Shown one piece after another: positions 11,763-24,507 of a DNA stretch of 64,000 bases (positions are counted from its first letter, which is position 1; each line of letters begins with the position of its first letter). Source of the DNA: Oscarella lobularis (taxonomy: Eukaryota > Porifera > Homoscleromorpha > Homosclerophorida > Oscarellidae); NCBI RefSeq assembly GCF_947507565.1, contig NC_089179.1:1-64000 (forward strand). Direction: 5' to 3'. A program made the position numbers and the translations under genes. The notes beneath the pieces are model-generated. The model saw nothing but the letters and a program-made list of their open reading frames with translations, was not told the DNA's origin and did no database searches.

Positions 11763-13299
11763 AGGCGTGGTTACGCATGCTCTCACGTGGTGGGCTGGGT
11801 TTGTTTGAGCGGGCTGTTGTAACGTAAAGCGAGATTAACTGCCACAGGCATTTGCCGTTCTTTTACTTTTTGAGAGTGTTTTATTACTTTTAACGAAGAG
11901 GGACAAGTGGATTGTAATGTTTTTTTGTTTCCTAAATGGTTTTCTTTAGGGTCTGATTTGGCACCATTTTCTTAGTGTTTTTTGGTTTTCTAGCGTTTTT
12001 CTTTGTGTTTAAAGGCAATCGCGGCTAAAAGAAAGCATTTAAAAACGTGGCGAATAAAAGCGCGAGCGCGGTTAGGCTTTTTGAGGCGTTTAGAAGACAT
12101 GCAGCAGAAAATCGCTTTTTCTTAATCGTTTTTTTTGCTTTTGCTTCTCACGGTGGTCTTCGCCATCACTTTCTGTTCGGTTTGGCGCGGCGAGTTTGGT
12201 TTACGAAGCGCGATTGTGGCGTACAAATGGTTTTCAGTCAGCGATTCCCTGCAATGGGCCTCACCCAGGTGCGCGATCTTCGCGTTCTTGCGAGACAGGC
12301 TGTTTTTTGGGTGCGCTAGGGGCTTTTCGCGCGTCGCGAAGACTTCGGCGTTGTTTGTAGACCGCGCGGACGACTTAGGCAAGGAGAGCGACGGCGTTTC
12401 TTTATTTTCGCAAGGCGCTGGTGGTGTTTCTGCTTGATCGCGTTACCTTGGGCGTTTTCTTACCTTTAGCTTTGTTGCCGTCGCTGCGAAATAGTCCCTT
12501 GTGCTTCGTTTCTTCATTTACCAGCGAAGATCCCAACGAGGGGCCTCATCTCCATTCGAGTACCCCATTGCGGGGCCTCAGTTGCTGAAGGTGTTAGCGC
12601 GCTGCTTTCTTCGGCTCTGGTTCACTTTATCCCCCACCCCTATAGTGCGCTAAATAGCTGCCCCTCCCTAATTAGTCAAGTGCCATGTGTTCGTTAGTAG
12701 CCCAGAATCCCCATATTAACACTAAAGAGACGCGAATACCACATTTATTTGTGTCCAACAGTACAAGACCACTTAGGGTTAGAAGGGATACTGTTTTATG
12801 GAGCGTTTTCATGTTTCGCGACGCGTAAGAGGCTTTTTCGAAGCGATCCCTTTGTGTAGGCCTTTTTCATACCTTAGGGGTTCTTGCCGTTGCAGCGAAA
12901 TAGGCCGTAGGGGTTCTTTTGTCGAGTTTCTTGCGAGGATCCCAACGAGGGGCCTCACCTTCCTTTTAGAAAGGCTACGTCATCGTCATCGTCATTTCGC
13001 GGCGACGTCTGGCGACGACGTCATGACTCACGAAGAGAATGTGAGATTTTTTCGCGATATTTTAGCGCGCGTTACACTCGAAAAGCTCGTCGTTCGTCTC
13101 CTGTGCATCGCTTAGCGAGCAAGTTTGAGGTTCTTGATCGACTTCTTGTCGTGTTCCGTCGCGTTCTGAACGGTAAGTGCTAAGTTTTTCGTCGTCATGG
13201 CGTTTCGGAGCGTAGGAGCGATCTTTTAGAACGATCTAAGCCGACGTATCGTCGACTCGCGACGGAGCGCCTGTCGTTTTCTTCACCTTACATACGATC
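11763..13299. other. Subtelomeric flank and 5' region of INO80E, no supported coding gene
   Basis: This 1.5-kb stretch is unique, rich in CGCG and T-runs, and has only short open frames without recognisable protein similarity. It holds a diverged direct repeat: GCCGTCGCTGCGAAATAG with AACGAGGGGCCTCA at about 12477-12550, and a similar pair at about 12888-12960. A splice-donor-like sequence (GAACGGTAAGTGC, near 13167) suggests a non-coding 5' exon of the gene starting at 13300. That part is inference. Confidence 0.5.
12475..12970. repeat. Diverged direct repeat pair, about 415 bp apart
   Basis: Two similar segments of about 75-90 bp begin near 12475 and 12886. Each has a GCCGT(C/T)GC(T/A)GCGAAATAG motif followed some 50 bp later by GATCCCAACGAGGGGCCTCA. 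The spacing between corresponding motifs is 411-421 bp. This suggests an old tandem duplication or two remnants of one dispersed repeat. No transposase or terminal repeats are visible. Confidence 0.6.
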
Positions 13300-13951
13300 A
13301 TGGATGCTTCATGGCAGCGTAGCTCTCGTAAAGAATATAGAATGCTGAAAAGAAAGCTCAAGCACCTTGTCTACGTAAGTTGACGATCGGAGGGCTTCTT
13401 AATCTTCCTAAAGAAAGCCGTTTTAGGAGCGCGAATTGTTTGAAAAGCGCTTAGAGAATGCTCAAAAAGTCTTACTGCAAACATCGCGAGACAAAAGGTT
13501 ACTTTAGTATCCGGATGGCCGGCTTCTAATAAAAGACGTTGTCTATTTCTTCAGCTTTCTGCTCGATCAGCTTTTGAAGTACGAGACTGTTGTTCCTTCT
13601 TCAGGTTTGCTTTCAATTTACCAACATCTATAGTCTACACGTATATAGTAATAAAACACGCTGCATTCTCTTCAGACGACGAAAGCACGAGTCTTTCTTC
13701 AGAGGAAGCATCTGCTACAAGCGTTGCAGTCGATCATATGGACGTAACCGCTAACGCGTTTTGTCACTTTTATTATTTGATACTCAACCCTAATCTTTTA
13801 CTCTAGACGGTTTCCTCTACACCTGAGAAGTCAAAGTAAAGAGAATGTATTGATAATGATGTACATATATATTTTGCGTAGGTTGGACAAACCTTGCCTT
13901 CCTTCTCTTGACGTTAGAGGAAGAGGAGGAGGAGGAGGAGGAAGAGGAGGC

Positions 13952-13982
<31 letters not shown>

Positions 13983-14758
13983 TCATCAATATGTTGCCTG
14001 CTTCCACAACAGCAGCACAGTCTGATGATTATGATGATGATGACGACGACAATGAAGAGAATGACGACAATGATGACGACAATGATAACGACGACGAGGA
14101 TGACGACGGCGACGACGACGACGATGACGATGAATCTGATGGTGGAGATGAATCTGATGAGGATGAAGATGAGTTTGACATGAATTCCGCCGCCGCCGCC
14201 GCCGCCGCCGCCGGTGGAGTCGAAACAAAGCTAACAATTGATCATCGAAAGGAACGTTCTTATCAAACACCACAACATGTTGCAGGACCACCGCCGCCTT
14301 TGCAACAACCCTCAGGATTGCATCGTTTTGGGGCAAGTCCTTTTCTACCTTTTCAAAAGTGTAATTTAGAATCTTTTCAACAGATGTCACGAATTCCGTC
14401 GTCTTCGCCATCAAGTGGTACTGTTGTACCTCAATTAGTGACAGCAAAGTCGTCTGCTGTTACAAGTGCTATCGCTGCTGGTGGAGTCAAATCTCTTCCT
14501 AAGGCTGCTCCAAAGTTGACTCTGCAGTCAGCTCCCATTGCCGCTGCTGCTGGCATGCGCATGCCTACAACGTCTTTCCGTCCCGGTTTCACTAAGGAAT
14601 TTGGTGGTAGTGGATTGCAACTTCCACCGCCGCCAACACTGCCATCCATGACAGCGAGTGGGAGTGAAGGCAGTCATTACTTAGGTGGGTCGTATTATCG
14701 TCCTAAGACTCTATCATCAGGTCGGCAAGTAGCAGACGAGAAAGAAGGAGGACAATAA
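13300..14758 (+). CDS. INO80E: INO80 chromatin-remodelling complex subunit E
   Basis: Six exons fit: 13300-13374, 13427-13497, 13555-13604, 13676-13743, 13807-13835 and 13882-14758, totalling 389 residues with consistent phases. The N-terminal ~60 residues match the INO80E family closely: a basic helix with YRMLKRKLKHLVYERE, then QTSRDKSFLLDQLLKYE, predicted coiled coil. INO80E is a metazoan-type accessory subunit of the nuclear INO80 nucleosome remodeller. The rest is low complexity: poly-Gly from GGA/GGC runs, a long Asp-rich acidic tract with Glu and Asn, poly-Ala, then a Pro/Ser-rich tail. A TAA in frame follows exon 5 if the donor at 13836 (GTAAAG) is not used, giving a short ~96-residue form. 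The long form is inferred because the splice restores frame exactly. Confidence 0.85.
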
Positions 14759-14892
14759 TAATAATACAGTAATAACAAGTATGTATTGTTTATCACGTGA
14801 TATCTGGAGAACACGCCGAGTCACACGTGACGCTTCTGCGCAATTGTGTATTTTTCTGTCGCCCGCCGTCTGTCGATAGTCGAAGCAGCGAG

Positions 14893-17800
14893 ATGGCGTC
14901 TTCGGAAGCGATCTATTATCGTTCGTCGTCGTATGCTGTGGAGGGTATGACATGCAATTCGTGCGTTATGGCGATCAAAGGTCAAGTGGAAGAAGTGGGC
15001 GGAACACGTCTGTTCTCCATCGATGTTTCCCTCGACGAGAAATGGGCTCGAGCGAAGCACGCCGACGATCTTCCGTCGTCGAAAATCTGCGAAACAATCG
15101 AAGATGCAGGTTTTGATTGCACGATCGTTAGCGATGTTCGACGTCGCATGATTTGGTCGCGATTCGACGTCGTTGGAATGACTTGTTCATCGTGCGTCAA
15201 ATCGATTCAAATGGCTCTTAGTGAAAACGGTGGAGTTTTGAGCTCGGACGTGTCACTCGAACAGAACAAAGCGATTGTCGCCCACGATTTGTCTTTACCT
15301 CGTGACGTCGTTGGCGACATCATATCTGATGCCGGATTCGACGTCACGCCCATCGAAGAACCGGAAAAGGAACTTTCCATACGTACGTGACGTCATCGCG
15401 CGCGCCCTTGCCCTTGCCCTTTTATACTCACTGTTAATAGCTCTTTACGGCGGCGGCGGCGGCGGACGCAGAAGTACGTCGGTTCGCTTTTCTCCTCTAC
15501 CCCCCACCGCCGCCGCAAATGGAAAAGAGACACCTCTTCCAGATAGCCCTTTTCTTCGTTCGCGCAGTCGATCGAGAAGTCGAACGATTGTTGGTGACGA
15601 AGTGACGATTCGACTCAATATCACTGGAATGACGTGTTCATCTTGCGTCAAGCAAATTGAAGTGAGTCTCATGAAGCAGAACGGAGTTTCCTCGGCTCTT
15701 GTCAATCTCATGTCTGCTCGCGGTGAAGTGAAATTGAGTCCTAGTCGCATCACACCCGAAGAAGTTGTCCAATTCATCAATGGTCTCGGTCATTTTGAAG
15801 CAGAATTGGTGCCTGAAGCACCTGAAGAGAGTGGAGTATTGGAGCTCATTGTACGTACTCTACGTGATCTATCTTCTCTCTTTTTTCATTAATTAATCTA
15901 ATGACTATATGTAGATTACTGGCATGACTTGTTCGTCTTGCGTCAACTTGATCGAATCGGCTCTTCGAAAAGTGAAAGGTGTAGAACGAGGTGTCGTTGC
16001 TCTTGCCACGGGAAAATGCCACGTTGAATATAACCCGGACGTAGTTGGCATTCGCGACATCATAAACGCAATCAATGTATGTAATCTATAGAAGACGCGC
16101 AATGATGACGTCACATGTACGATATTTAGGGTGCTGGTCATTTTGAAGCAAAAAGGATGGAGGGAAATCAGGGGAGCGGCGCAGATCGTCTCTCACAATC
16201 CAAAGAAATCAAAAAGTAATCCGTCTGACTCTGATCACATTTGAATTCTTTTCTAATTTGTCTTCTTTTAGATGGGCCTTTACGTTTGGATTGTGCTTGA
16301 TCTTTGGCATACCTACATTGGTGATGGAATTTGCTCCAATCCCTCGACTTGAATGTCTCGTTACAAATACACGCGCATCTCGCGGTCTTTCTCTCAAAGT
16401 CTTGATTTTGTGGCTTATGGCAACAGTCGTTCAGGTAAAAAAGATGACACATACAAAAACTTGTGTGCACCACCCCATCGTTTCTATTATGTAGTTTGTC
16501 GGTGGATCGCACTTCTACGTGTCAGCATATCGATCCATACGTCATAGAACGACGAACATGGACGTTCTCATTGTTCTGGCAACGTCAATAGCTTATCTAT
16601 ATTCGGTAGGTACATGTATGCGCACGCAATGATTGTTCAGTTGGTCTACTACTGTATGATTTCTTTCTTTTCTACTCTAAGGTTGCCGTCGTAATTGCTG
16701 CAATGATTCGACAAGATTTAGTGCCGACAACATTTTTTGCTACACCTGTTCTTCTCCTAACGTTTGTTGCTTTGGGTCGCTTTCTAGAACACATTGCTAA
16801 GGTTGGGGAATGACCACGACAATACTACGGTAGTAGTGAAAGACTCAATCTACTCTACGTATTTCTTAGGGCAAGACGTCAGCTGCTTTGGCTACATTGA
16901 TGAAACTGCAGGCGACTGAAGCGACTCTTGTCACTTTGAGTCCGACAGGACAACCTGTCAAAGAAGAAACAATTGACATTGGACTTGTTCAAAAAGGCGA
17001 CATCTTGAAAGTTCATCCTGGAGACAAGATTCCAGCTGATGGACGAGTCTTCAGTGGATCGTCATTTGTTGACGAATCCATGTTGACTGGCGAAGCAATG
17101 CCTCAATTGAAAAGAGAAGATGACGTCGTCATGGGAGGAACGGTCAATAAGCAGGGAATGTTGCTCATCAAAGCAACTCACATTGGAACGGAGTCAGCGC
17201 TGTCTCAAATCATTAAATTGGTCGAAGATGCTCAAACGTCAAAGGTATCATCTTCTACCGATATGCATATATGCATTATTTCTTCTTCTTCTTCTTCTTC
17301 TGCTAGCCTCCCATTCAACGCTTGGCTGATAAAATTGCCAGCTACTTTGTACCCTTCATTATTTCAATGTCCATCATCACTTTTTTCATTTGGTTTTCTA
17401 TTGGAGCTGTCAATTTTCATGCAATAAACCAGGTGATCAGTACAAGTCACAGTCAAATATTAATGACATCATTTCTTTTTAGTATCTAAACCGGACTAAC
17501 CACGTGTCCTTCAATCACTGCGCCTACAACTACTCTAGCTATAATAGCAACATAACTATAACGGTGCAATTTGCTTTTCAGACAGCAATTTCTGTCCTTT
17601 GCGTTGCCTGTCCTTGTGCTTTGGGTCTCGCTACACCGACGGCCGTCATGGTCGGAACGGGACGCGGTGCCAATTTGGGAGTATTGATCAAGGGCGGAGA
17701 ACCGCTTGAGACGGCTCGAAAAGTAAGGAGTGAGAAGAGCAAAAGTCTCTTGATAATCCAATCTACTACTGTATAGGTTAAAACGGTCGTTTTTGATAAA

Positions 17801-19313
17801 ACGGGAACGTTGACTCGCGGCAAACCCAAAGTCGTTGACGTTCAATTGTTCAACATTACGTCGACAATTCTTCGTCGTCTCTTTCTCAGCGTCGTTGGAA
17901 CAGCCGAATCAGGTAGTGAACATCCACTCGCTTCAGCAATTGTTGAATATGCAAAAGAGGTACAGTAGTAGCTACATTAATTAAAGAGTCTTCATGTATG
18001 ATATAAGAAGGGGTTTTTTAGCAACTTGGCGTTGATCAGTTTGGTCGAGTGTTTGATTTCGAAGCTGAACCGGGGCTCGGATTGAAATGCTCCGTAACGC
18101 ACGCTGATCAAGTGTTTGCTTTTCGTGACAATCGAACGCTGAGTATTGCGTCAGAACGAGACAAGCCGGAAGCAAATCAGAAATACAATGTCCTCGTGGG
18201 AAATCGAAAATGGATGGAAAAAAATGAATTACCAATTCCTGACGGTGCCAATGAAACAATGGAAGAATTTGAACGAGAAGGTAATACGGTCGTCATGGCA
18301 GCCATTAACGGTAAGTTTCACCGCCGCCGACTGCGTCGCGACATGTTATCATCGCGTTCGTTTTCCTCCTCCTCCTTGTAGGAAAGGTTAGTGGTATGAT
18401 AGCAATTGCTGACGTCGTTCGCGATGAGGCAAGTGACGTCATAATGATGATGCGAAATATGGGAATCGATTGCGCGATGCTTACGGGAGACAATCAGCGC
18501 ACGGCAAGAGCTATTGCTCAGCGAGTGAGACCATGACGACACTGCGCAATTCCTATTCCTTCTATTGCGTACGTAGATTGGAATCACTCAAGTTCATGCC
18601 GAACTATTTCCTCAGGAGAAAGAGAAAAAGGTGAAAGAGATGCAAGAAAAGGGAAAGGGTTGCGTCGCTTTTGTCGGTGACGGCATCAACGACTCTCCCG
18701 CTTTGGCTCGCGCTGACGTTGGCATAGCAATTGGAAGTGGAACCAATATAGCAATCGAGTCAGCTGACGTCGTTCTAGTCAATGTAGAGTAAAATCGACC
18801 GCCGTCATCTATTCATTAATTGGTATTTTTAGGACAATTTGTTTGACGTAGTTACCGCCATTGATCTGTCAAAGGCGACCGTTCGTCGAATTCACATCAA
18901 TTTCTTTTGGGCAATCATCTACAATCTCATCGCCATACCCGTTGCGTTTGGCGTTCTTTTGCCTGTTCCCACAGACCCTCATCTCATCTTGAGGCCGTGG
19001 ATGGCTAGCGTTGCTATGGCCATATCATCAGTTACCGTCGTCATGTCATCTCTCTTTCTCAGGCTGTATGAGCTCACTTAGACAAAAATAGCTAAATGAT
19101 AAAATGACTCTTTCTAGGTACAAGAAGCCCAAACCTCATCGCGGATTGTTCCGCAATCTTCCTACAAAATTCAAAAGGGCTTTGTCCCAAACGGCTTCAG
19201 GAGCTCGCGGCGATGGCAATGCCGTTGGGAACGGCACAACAACGAAAAGGAAATCATTTTACGCTCTTTTGGAGTCGGCCACCGAAAGTGTAGACTCTTC
19301 GTCTCTCGCTTAA
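14893..19313 (+). CDS. ATP7: Copper-transporting P1B-type ATPase (ATP7A/ATP7B-like)
   Basis: Sixteen exons (14893-15382, 15441-15850, 15915-16076, 16130-16215, 16272-16434, 16495-16605, 16682-16801, 16870-17244, 17307-17432, 17483-17722, 17777-17959, 18022-18310, 18382-18524, 18577-18783, 18833-19065, 19118-19313) give 1177 residues. Four N-terminal metal-binding domains carry GMTCxSC motifs: two in exon 1, one each in exons 2 and 3. The core has TGEAMP (actuator), [11 protein letters not shown] (transmembrane Cu site), DKTGTLT (phosphorylated Asp), SEHPLA, TGDN and [10 protein letters not shown]. The family pumps Cu(I) into the trans-Golgi lumen and exports excess copper. Four metal-binding domains is fewer than the six of vertebrate ATP7A/B. 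The gene begins 134 bp after INO80E on the same strand. Exon 2 starts with an unusual Gly-rich and Ser/Arg-rich linker. Confidence 0.95.
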
Positions 19314-19505
19314 CAACGAATTTTTCTTCCGTTTTTTCTTTCTCTGCATCATATCGGCGTATGTGTATACATATCCCTGCGATTGATCCTCCGTGACGTC
19401 ACTCGCTGTCCATAAACGACGTCACTTCACTCACGCTAGACACAGAACCCTGTTTGTTCGAACAGGCGAAAAGTCTTCGCACGGCGGCGTTTCTCTGAGG
19501 TGCGT

Positions 19506-22500
19506 ATGGCGTCGCGTGGACGATCGAGCAGCTCGAGCCTACCCGAAAGCGGCGCAGGCATTCTCGACTACGAAAAATTCGAAAAAGAACAGGTAAGGAA
19601 GAAGAGAGGAAGACAGGAAGAAGGACAACGTCATTTGCGTCGTCGTTCTCGCTCGTTCGACAGATCGAGGCATTGTCAAAGGCAGTGAGCAATCAAGAAA
19701 GCCCAGCCAAAGGAAAACACATTCGAAGTACGATCGTCGCTCCAGAGTCCTTCTTCTTTTATACCATATCCATATCGACTTCCTTCTCTTTCTCTTTTCC
19801 TTACAAAGCGCTTGTAATTGGAACGTTTCACGAACGCGGCTGCAGCGTCTTTTGGACGCTCTTGCGAGGTCGCTTTCAATTGGATAAACACAATTTCACT
19901 TGTTGGAAAGCGGCAATGACAATTCACAAAGTTCTTCGAGACGGTCACGAAACGGTTCGTCGTATTTAGGGGTCAAAAAAGAAAGAGGACATTAGCTAGG
20001 GTTTCCTAGGTGTTGCCTCAATCCTATAGGCATCTCGATTGGCTAAAGAAATTATCTGACACTTGGGTACTCTCACATATATGGCTTGTCATTCTCTTTA
20101 ATTAATTAATTAATATTTCCTTAGGGAACTTTTCTTGACGCTTATTCAAAGTTGATTAGTAGTTACCTTGGCGTTGTTTGTGCCAAACTCGTTTTCCATC
20201 ACAAAGTATCTCTTCGTACAGATACACTTAGAGAAAGGGGGGGAAGGTCTTTATTATCTTTAGAATCCGGATTTTCCGTCAAATCTGCAATTCAAAGAGA
20301 AACCAATTACTGTAGAAAACAATGACATTAATGCATAGTAAGAGAGAATGAGCCAGTTCCGCGTTACCTTTTTTCTATAATTTTCCTAGCTTTGAATTGG
20401 CAGTAGAAGTCTTTGATTTTCAAGCGACCATAATCCGACTTCAGAAAATCAGTAAGATTCTTGAGGTAAAAAGACGAGTAGAGAGAATCTCTCTGTCTTT
20501 CCCCTAGTTTTTGCCAGTTTGGATCCATCGAAAGGGGCGCACGCGCAGGCTGTTCAATCACGCATTGCTCCACTTGTTCCACTCATCGAGGACTCCGGCG
20601 CTTTGTATGACATGGCATTCAAACTGATGCGAAAACTTCATAGCAGTAAATTAATTAATTAAAAATAGTGGTGGCACTATTAACCCCCTAAAATGACGTA
20701 GGCCTTCCAAGTGATACACTAGCCGGTCACAGAGATCGATTCTATAAACAATTCGATGAGTACGAATAGTTATTATTATTATTAGAGTTGCATTCTTTAT
20801 TATTGTCTCTGCTGTAAGACTCCAGCGATTCTATTTCAGTGCTTCGAGCCTTCAGTATCTTGAGACATTAGTCACTGTTCCTACGCTACCTGGGGTATTT
20901 ATATATTGATGTGAAAAGAGTTGTTAGTGGAGGAAACGTTCATTTTAGAAACGCCCCGATTTTCTATCAACTGTCAAAAAACAAGAATCGCCTCAAACGA
21001 AAAGGAAGAGCATGCCGGAAGTAGAGACTGTGTTCGCATACGTAGATCGTTCATTTTGCAATTGATTCGCCTTAGCTTCAACGTAAAGACACGGATCAAA
21101 GATTTCGAGACGCTTTTGGTTCTCCAACAAAAATGCAAGCATTTAATTTTGGAGTTGCCCAAGCTGCTTCCGAAAAGGAACTAAAAGAGAAGTAAGACTA
21201 CTGATGAAATACGCTTATTTATTTATTTATTTATTTATTGTCAGAGATCGGCTAATTGAACAGCTGATGCGTGAAGTTGTCGAATTGAGACAGAAAGTGA
21301 TGAATTTAGATGGACGTCACATGGCAGTCAGTCAACACATTAATAAATAAATAAATACTGAAAATTATATTCTCCCTTCATATATAGGACATGGAACTTC
21401 TTGGTAGCTTGAGAACTCAACTGGCAAAAGTAGTCATAGAAGAAGAAGTAGACAATTAATTTTCCTTTGAATTTACGCGCTGAACTTTAGCTTGAAGAAG
21501 AGATGGCCGAGTATAAAGACATTGCTGCTCAAGCTTTGGACGTGAATTGAAATACATAACGAATCAATATCATGTCCCCATCCCCCCTGTTGTCTATGTA
21601 GGAAAACGTCTTTCTCAAGAGTCAATTGGAAGGGACAAAGACTGCAGAAGAAATTCAAAGCGAAGCTCAGAGTAAATTATTATCACACTACTACTGTACT
21701 AAATTTAGATCTGACTGCTGTTTCGGCTATAGGTAAAATGAAAATGTTGCAGGAAAAGTTTGGTAAAATGAAGCAGATGTACGGAAGTCTGCGAAATGAG
21801 CACGTTGATCTTCTAAAAAAGGTAAAGTAAACTTATTTAATTAATAAACCGGAAGTACATTTTTTCTTCTTCGAATCAAAGAATGCCCAAACCAATAACA
21901 AAATCATTGCCTTTCAAAAATCGATTGATGAGACTCAGGACGAAAATTCCTCTTTGAAAAATCAACTTGCTCAACTAGAAAATAATCTAGACGACATGAG
22001 AGCAACTGCAGTAAATCAAAAAGGGGAAGGAACACGTTGATTTTATCATCATTTCTCTTTCTTTCTCTTCACAAGGCCGAAGCTGAGCAAGTTCCCATTC
22101 TTCAAGCAGCTCTAGCTGAACAACAGAAAGTAAGACGATAATCATACGTATACGTAGATGAGTCACAATGCTCTTTAGGCTACAGAATCGCTTTATAGCG
22201 AAAAAGAAGAAGCATCGTTGCAAATGAAAGAAAATTACGAGCGCGAAAGACACTCCTTTTTAGGTACGTGCGAAAACGTCATATAGATGATGTAACTTGG
22301 TCTCCTCCTTCAGTTCGTTCTATTGAGGAAGCGCAGAAAACGATTGAGTACGCTCGACAGCATTCGTCTGGCGATGAAATGAGCGGAAATACGAGCTCAG
22401 CACGTACGGATTATCTCTATCCTATCCGCCGCCTCTCACTTGACTTTAATTTCAGACTTCCTTCTATCCGAAATTGATACGGGAGAAAGTCAAACAACTA

Positions 22501-24389
22501 GATTGGAAGACGCAGCCGATTCCTATTTTAAAAACCACGACGGTGAGAGACGCTTAGTTAATTAAAAAATGATCTAACCCCCTAACCCCCTAAGATGTGG
22601 CGTCAGCTTCAGTTGCCGTCAATAGCTTTGGACATGCAATCAGCGATCTCATTTTATATTGTCGCAGCACAGCAAATCGAGCACCGGATGATCCATCAGA
22701 AGGTAGACAGACACGTCTACTTGCTTATAATCTCATTGTTTTCTGTAGAAATTTTACGAGAAAAGGAAGTCTGCTCTGAGAGAGCCGTTGCCGTGCTAGA
22801 TGCGCTCAAAATGCTCAATACAGGTAAAAGGAAAAGACTTTGAGCAACGACTGACTATGTTGACTGTCCTTCTTTAGATGTTGAACCGTTGAAAGGAAAG
22901 AGTGTTGATTTGAGAAGTTCCTTTGATTCTCTTAAACGACTCGCTAAGGTAACGCATCTTCTTGTTTCCTTTATTTCTAAGGAGCCCCGTTTTGTGAGTA
23001 GCTGCTCATACCCAAAGAAGACGAAGATTCCCCTGAGAACGTTGGGGATGTTGTGGAACAGGAAATGGCTGCAACAACCAAAGTACAATAAAACTGAGAA
23101 GGAAGTAAATAAATAAATAAATAAATGAACCTTTTTCTTATATAGGCTATTGAAGCAGCAGCTGCCAGAATTGAGGTGAGAAGAGACGACAGATAACGGG
23201 GGGGAAATGCACGTGATTTGATAGGAAATGCTCAATCAATCTCGGGCTGCCGATGCTGGAATCAAATTAGAAGTCAACGGAAGGCAAGAGACGATAAAAT
23301 ATAGTTTACTCATAAAAGGTTTCTTCTTTCTTAGAATTTTAGATGCCAGCAAAGAACTAATGAAAGTACGTCACATATCAGATTAAATAGCGTTCAATTT
23401 AAAGCGAATTTTAGTGCATTAAAATTCTTATTGAGAAATCAAAACATTTGCAGAGAGAAATTGTCGGCGAAGGCCGAGTACGTCACTAGCATAGCTAGAA
23501 TTTCTTTAGTGACGCTTCCTTTCTCTCCTCAGGACTCGGCCGGTGCCAAAGACTTTTACAAACGCAATCATCGATGGACAGAAGGGTTGATATCAGCCGC
23601 TAAAGCCGTCGGCTGGGGTGCATCACTTTTAGTGTACGTACGCTCACAACGAATAAGTGTCAGTGTAGTATTACTCCGAATTTCTGTAGTGACTCTGCTG
23701 ATAAAGTTGTCCTTGGTTCTGGAAAATTCGAAGAGCTCATTGTGGCTTCTCACGAAGTAGCAGCTAGCACTGCTCAGCTGGTATGACGTGTCAAAGCATA
23801 GGCCACTGCTGTGTGACACTGTTCTTTATCCAAGGTGGCTGCTTCGAGAGTGAAAGCTTCTCGGCACAGCGATCGCTTGGCACAACTGAAGGTCGCTTCC
23901 AAAGCAGGTACGTAGTACGCACTAATAGTCTTTTTGCGCAACAGTCTTTCTTCTACTAGTTACCGAGGCTACAGCTGGCGTTGTGGCGTCTTCAAAGTCG
24001 GGCTCAAAAATGACAGAAGGTACAACTACTTTTTCAAACAGGTTTTTTTTTTCTACCTCTTTCTCTCGTTTTTTTAGAAGCAAGTGCGTCCGACTATTCG
24101 TCTCTGTCTCTCACTCAGACTAAAAGACTCGAAATGGACTCTCAGGTTAAAAATTCGTCTTCTAACTTGTCGCATCTCATCGTCGTCGTCGTCGTTTAGG
24201 TTCGCGTTCTCGAATTAGAAAGCATGCTTGAAAAGGAAAGAAGCAAATTGTCCGAATTGAGACGAGCTCACTATCACCTTGCGGGCGCCAGCGAGGGTTG
24301 GGAAGAGGTAAGTCGTTGCCAAGTGAGCGACGAAGGAGAAACTCGTGCTTCTCCGTTCCTAGGATGCTCCCCAGTCCCCCAAAAACTAA
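19506..24389 (+). CDS. HIP1: Huntingtin-interacting protein 1 family (HIP1/HIP1R/Sla2) clathrin-actin adaptor
   Basis: A many-exon gene opens with exons 19506-19592, 19664-19727 and 19809-19954. The ANTH domain follows the N-terminal 20 or so residues and includes TLVIGTFHERGCSVFWTLL, CWKAAMTIHKVLRDGHETV and SSYLGVVCAKLVFHHK, the phosphoinositide-binding module of endocytic adaptors. From about 21000 to 22300 the exons encode heptad-rich coiled coil (for example LIEQLMREVVELRQKV). The C-terminal part, about 22600-24310, is the talin-like I/LWEQ (THATCH) actin-binding domain: RWTEGLISAAKAVGWGA, ADKVVLGSGKFEELIVAS, EVAASTAQLVAASRVKA. The final exon 24363-24389 ends DAPQSPKN. The protein links clathrin-coated pits to F-actin. 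One gene here probably stands for both vertebrate paralogues. The stop is 118 bp from the convergent MUL1 stop. Confidence 0.92.
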
Positions 24390-24507
24390 AAGGTAGGCGA
24401 AAAGCGGTCGGTAAGTGTAAGGCAAGTCGTACTTCCCTTGACAAATGCATGCAATGTCTTTTTTCACGTATGATCCCCCCCATTCTACAATTGAATTGGA
24501 AAAAGTC

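Noticed and set aside
12047-13115. Open frames of 86-105 codons in the subtelomeric flank
   Set aside because: Overlapping on both strands, no recognisable domains, and compositionally explained by few stops in CG-rich DNA.
13986-14447. Arg/His-rich minus-strand frame opposite INO80E
   Set aside because: It is the antisense of the Asp-codon repeat tract in exon 6 and has no independent support.
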